Shown here one piece after another: positions 6,569 through 8,140 of a stretch of 8,140 nt of DNA. The position numbers and the translations under genes were made by a program. This stretch comes from Oscillospiraceae bacterium. Its GTDB lineage: Bacteria > Bacillota > Clostridia > Oscillospirales > Acutalibacteraceae. Under the pieces are notes generated by a model. That model did no database searches. It was not told the DNA's origin and saw only the letters and a list, made by a program, of their open reading frames with translations. The DNA lies in NCBI GenBank assembly GCA_019417045.1, contig DXWE01000067.1, forward strand, positions 1 through 8,140, read 5' to 3'. The first letter of the stretch is position 1; every line of letters begins with the position of its first letter.

Positions 6569-7744
6569 TTACAGCTCCCGCAGCCGCCGTACCGCCTCTT
6601 TTGTGCTCTCGCGGTCGCCGAACGCGGTCAGCCGGAAAAACCCCTCGCCGTTTTGCCCGAACCCGGCGCCGGGCGTGCCCACCACCTGCGCCTTGTGCAG
6701 CAGCCGGTCGAAAAAGGTCCACGAATCCAGCCCGTCCGGGCATTTGAGCCAGAGATAGGGCGAATTCTTCCCGCCGGTGTACCAGATTCCGAGTTCGTCC
6801 AGCGCCTGCGCGATCAACCGGGCGTTCTCCCGATAATAGGCGATGTTCTCATCCACCTGCCGCTGCCCCTCGGGCGTGAACACCGCCGCCGCGCCGCGCT
6901 GCACGATGTACGGCACCCCGTTGAACTTGGTCGTCTGCCGCCGCAGCCAGAGCTTTTGCAGCATCGCGCCGTCCCGCACGAGCGCGGAGGGCACCACCGT
7001 ATAGCCGCAGCGCGTGCCGGTGAACCCGGCAGTCTTCGAGAAGGAGCAGAACTCGATGGCGCAGCTGCGCGCCCCCTCGATCTCAAAAATGCTGCGCGGC
7101 AGCCCCGGCTCGCACACGAACCGCTCGTAAGCCGCGTCGAACAGGATCACCGCACCCTGCCGGTTGGCGTAGTCCACCCACGCCGCGAGCTGGTCCGCCG
7201 TATAGACCGCGCCGGTCGGGTTGTTCGGGGAACAGAGATAGACGATGTCCGCTTCCACCGCCGGGTCGGGCAGCGGCAAAAAACCGTTCTGCTCGCTTGC
7301 CTGCATGTAGAGAATCCGGCGCCCGGCCATCACGTTGGTGTCCACATACACCGGATACACCGGGTCGGGGATGAGCACCGTGTTGTCCGTATCGAAGATA
7401 TCGAGGATATTTCCGAGATCGCTCTTCGCGCCGTCGCTGATGAAGATCTCCTCCGGGTCGACCGCAACCCCGCGGCCCGCATAGTACCCGGAGACGGCCT
7501 CCCGCAGAAAATCATATCCCTGCTCCGGGCCGTAGCCGCGGAATGTCGCTGCCTGCCCCATCTCCCGCACCGCCTGTTCCATCGCCCCGACGACGGTCGG
7601 CGGCAGCGGGCGGGTCACGTCGCCGATCCCGAGCCGGATGACTCTCTCCTTCGGGTGCTCCTGCGAAAAAGCCGCCACCCGGTGTGCAATATCCGAAAAC
7701 AGGTAGCTCTCCTGCAACTGACGATAGTGTGTATTGATATGCAT
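6569..7744 (-). CDS. dapL: LL-diaminopimelate aminotransferase
   Basis: A 391-residue PLP-dependent class I/II aminotransferase of the usual DapL length. It converts tetrahydrodipicolinate and glutamate to LL-diaminopimelate in one step, bypassing the acyl intermediates of the DapD/C/E route to lysine and peptidoglycan. Seen in the sequence: the start MHINTHYRQLQESYLFSDI, RLGIGDVTRPLP at 37-48, SPNNPTG at 172-178, the cofactor Asp203 and Tyr206 in FDAAYE, the Schiff-base Lys237 in FSKTAGFTGTRCGY, and the carboxylate-binding Arg371 in FFRLTAFG. An upstream in-frame start at 7789 would run into dapF and has no good ribosome site. The ATG at 7744 has AAAGGAG 8 bases upstream and matches the family N-terminus. 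It lies 22 bases after dapF, whose product uses its own product as substrate, so the two are cotranscribed. The enzyme acts in the cytoplasm. Confidence 0.95.
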   Translation of the reverse strand: MHINTHYRQLQESYLFSDIAHRVAAFSQEHPKERVIRLGIGDVTRPLPPTVVGAMEQAVREMGQAATFRGYGPEQGYDFLREAVSGYYAGRGVAVDPEEIFISDGAKSDLGNILDIFDTDNTVLIPDPVYPVYVDTNVMAGRRILYMQASEQNGFLPLPDPAVEADIVYLCSPNNPTGAVYTADQLAAWVDYANRQGAVILFDAAYERFVCEPGLPRSIFEIEGARSCAIEFCSFSKTAGFTGTRCGYTVVPSALVRDGAMLQKLWLRRQTTKFNGVPYIVQRGAAAVFTPEGQRQVDENIAYYRENARLIAQALDELGIWYTGGKNSPYLWLKCPDGLDSWTFFDRLLHKAQVVGTPGAGFGQNGEGFFRLTAFGDRESTKEAVRRLREL

Positions 7745-7766
7745 GGCGCTCTCTCCTTTCCAGCTG

Positions 7767-8140
7767 TCAGATCTCGACCGTCCCCTCAAACGCGACCTCC
7801 GCGTCGCCGGTCATATATACGCCCCTGTCCGTGTAGCGGATGACCAGATCCCCGCCTTTGAGCTTTACGGTGATGTCCTCGCCCTTTGGACAGTAGCCGT
7901 TGAGCGCCGCCGCCACCGCCGCGGCGCACGCACCGGTCCCGCACGCCCACGTCTCGCCGCTGCCGCGCTCCCACACCCGCATCTTCAGCGTGCGGCCGTC
8001 GATCACCTCTATAAACTCCGTGTTGACCCGCTCGGGGAACAGCGGATGGGTTTCGAACTGCGGCCCGAGCCGCTCGAGCGGCAGCGCGTCCGGGTCGTCG
8101 CAGAACACCACGCAGTGGGGGTTGCCCATCGACACACAGG
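7767..8140 (-). CDS. dapF: Diaminopimelate epimerase, C-terminal part (partial)
   Basis: The last 123 residues of a protein usually about 270-280 long; the 5' end lies beyond the window. DapF is a PLP-independent epimerase that converts LL-diaminopimelate to meso-diaminopimelate, the precursor of lysine and of the peptidoglycan cross-link. The visible part begins CVSMGNPHCVVF, the conserved second-lobe segment, and contains RVNTEFIEV and the signature ERGSGETWACGTGACAAAVA. The Cys of ACGTGA (codon 7943-7941) is the second catalytic cysteine, equivalent to Cys217 of the Haemophilus influenzae enzyme. The first catalytic cysteine is in the missing N-terminal half. The stop codon TGA at 7769-7767 precedes the dapL ribosome site, giving a dapF-dapL operon. 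Confidence 0.96.
   Translation of the reverse strand, partial: CVSMGNPHCVVFCDDPDALPLERLGPQFETHPLFPERVNTEFIEVIDGRTLKMRVWERGSGETWACGTGACAAAVAAALNGYCPKGEDITVKLKGGDLVIRYTDRGVYMTGDAEVAFEGTVEI

Noticed and set aside
7745..7789. Upstream in-frame start for dapL that would add 15 residues
   Set aside because: It overlaps the end of dapF. The extra residues include the translated ribosome site and do not fit the family N-terminus, and the ATG at 7744 has a well-spaced AAAGGAG.
6653..7843. A 396-codon plus-strand open frame opposite dapL
   Set aside because: It runs across dapL and the dapF-dapL junction on the opposite strand. The dapL product has all its catalytic motifs, while this translation is Arg/His-rich and featureless.

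Overview
The window looks like chromosomal DNA from a GC-rich anaerobic member of the Clostridia (Bacillota), perhaps an Oscillospiraceae or Ruminococcaceae type gut or rumen bacterium. The evidence is AGGAG-type ribosome binding sites, sigma-A style promoters, a dapF-dapL lysine branch, a MarR-regulated ABC exporter whose N-terminus resembles clostridial proteins, and a secreted glycosidase that ends in a dockerin. The taxonomic placement is inference. All five genes lie on the minus strand, so transcription runs from high to low coordinates. No RNA gene, insertion sequence, CRISPR array or other mobile-element signal was seen.

In order of transcription: (1) 8140-7767 is the C-terminal part of dapF (diaminopimelate epimerase). 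After 22 bases it is followed by (2) dapL (LL-diaminopimelate aminotransferase, 7744-6569). The two catalyse consecutive steps, DapL making LL-DAP and DapF converting it to meso-DAP, and the unit ends in a hairpin terminator at 6559-6527. (3) A sigma-A type promoter (6516-6488), with a catabolite-repression-like box over its -35, drives a single very large gene at 6425-1353. This encodes a 1690-residue secreted glycoside hydrolase family 2 enzyme. Its order is signal peptide, three-domain GH2 core, ten FIVAR-type three-helix repeats, a C-terminal carbohydrate-binding-like domain and a dockerin. A second carbohydrate-binding-like domain is inserted inside the eighth repeat. The gene ends in its own terminator (1337-1302). 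(4) A near-perfect promoter (1214-1185) with a palindromic candidate operator starts a MarR-family regulator (1142-651). The regulator overlaps by ATGA with (5) the N-terminal 218 codons of an ABC exporter (654-1), which carries a large extracytoplasmic insertion between its first two membrane helices.

The three units look functionally independent: cell-wall/lysine precursor supply, extracellular glycan degradation, and regulated efflux. The most notable part is the glycosidase. Its dockerin and FIVAR array suggest that it works in a non-covalent multi-enzyme assembly or is held away from the cell surface, and the carbohydrate-binding domain nested in a spacer repeat is an unusual layout. No wholly new multi-gene system is evident.
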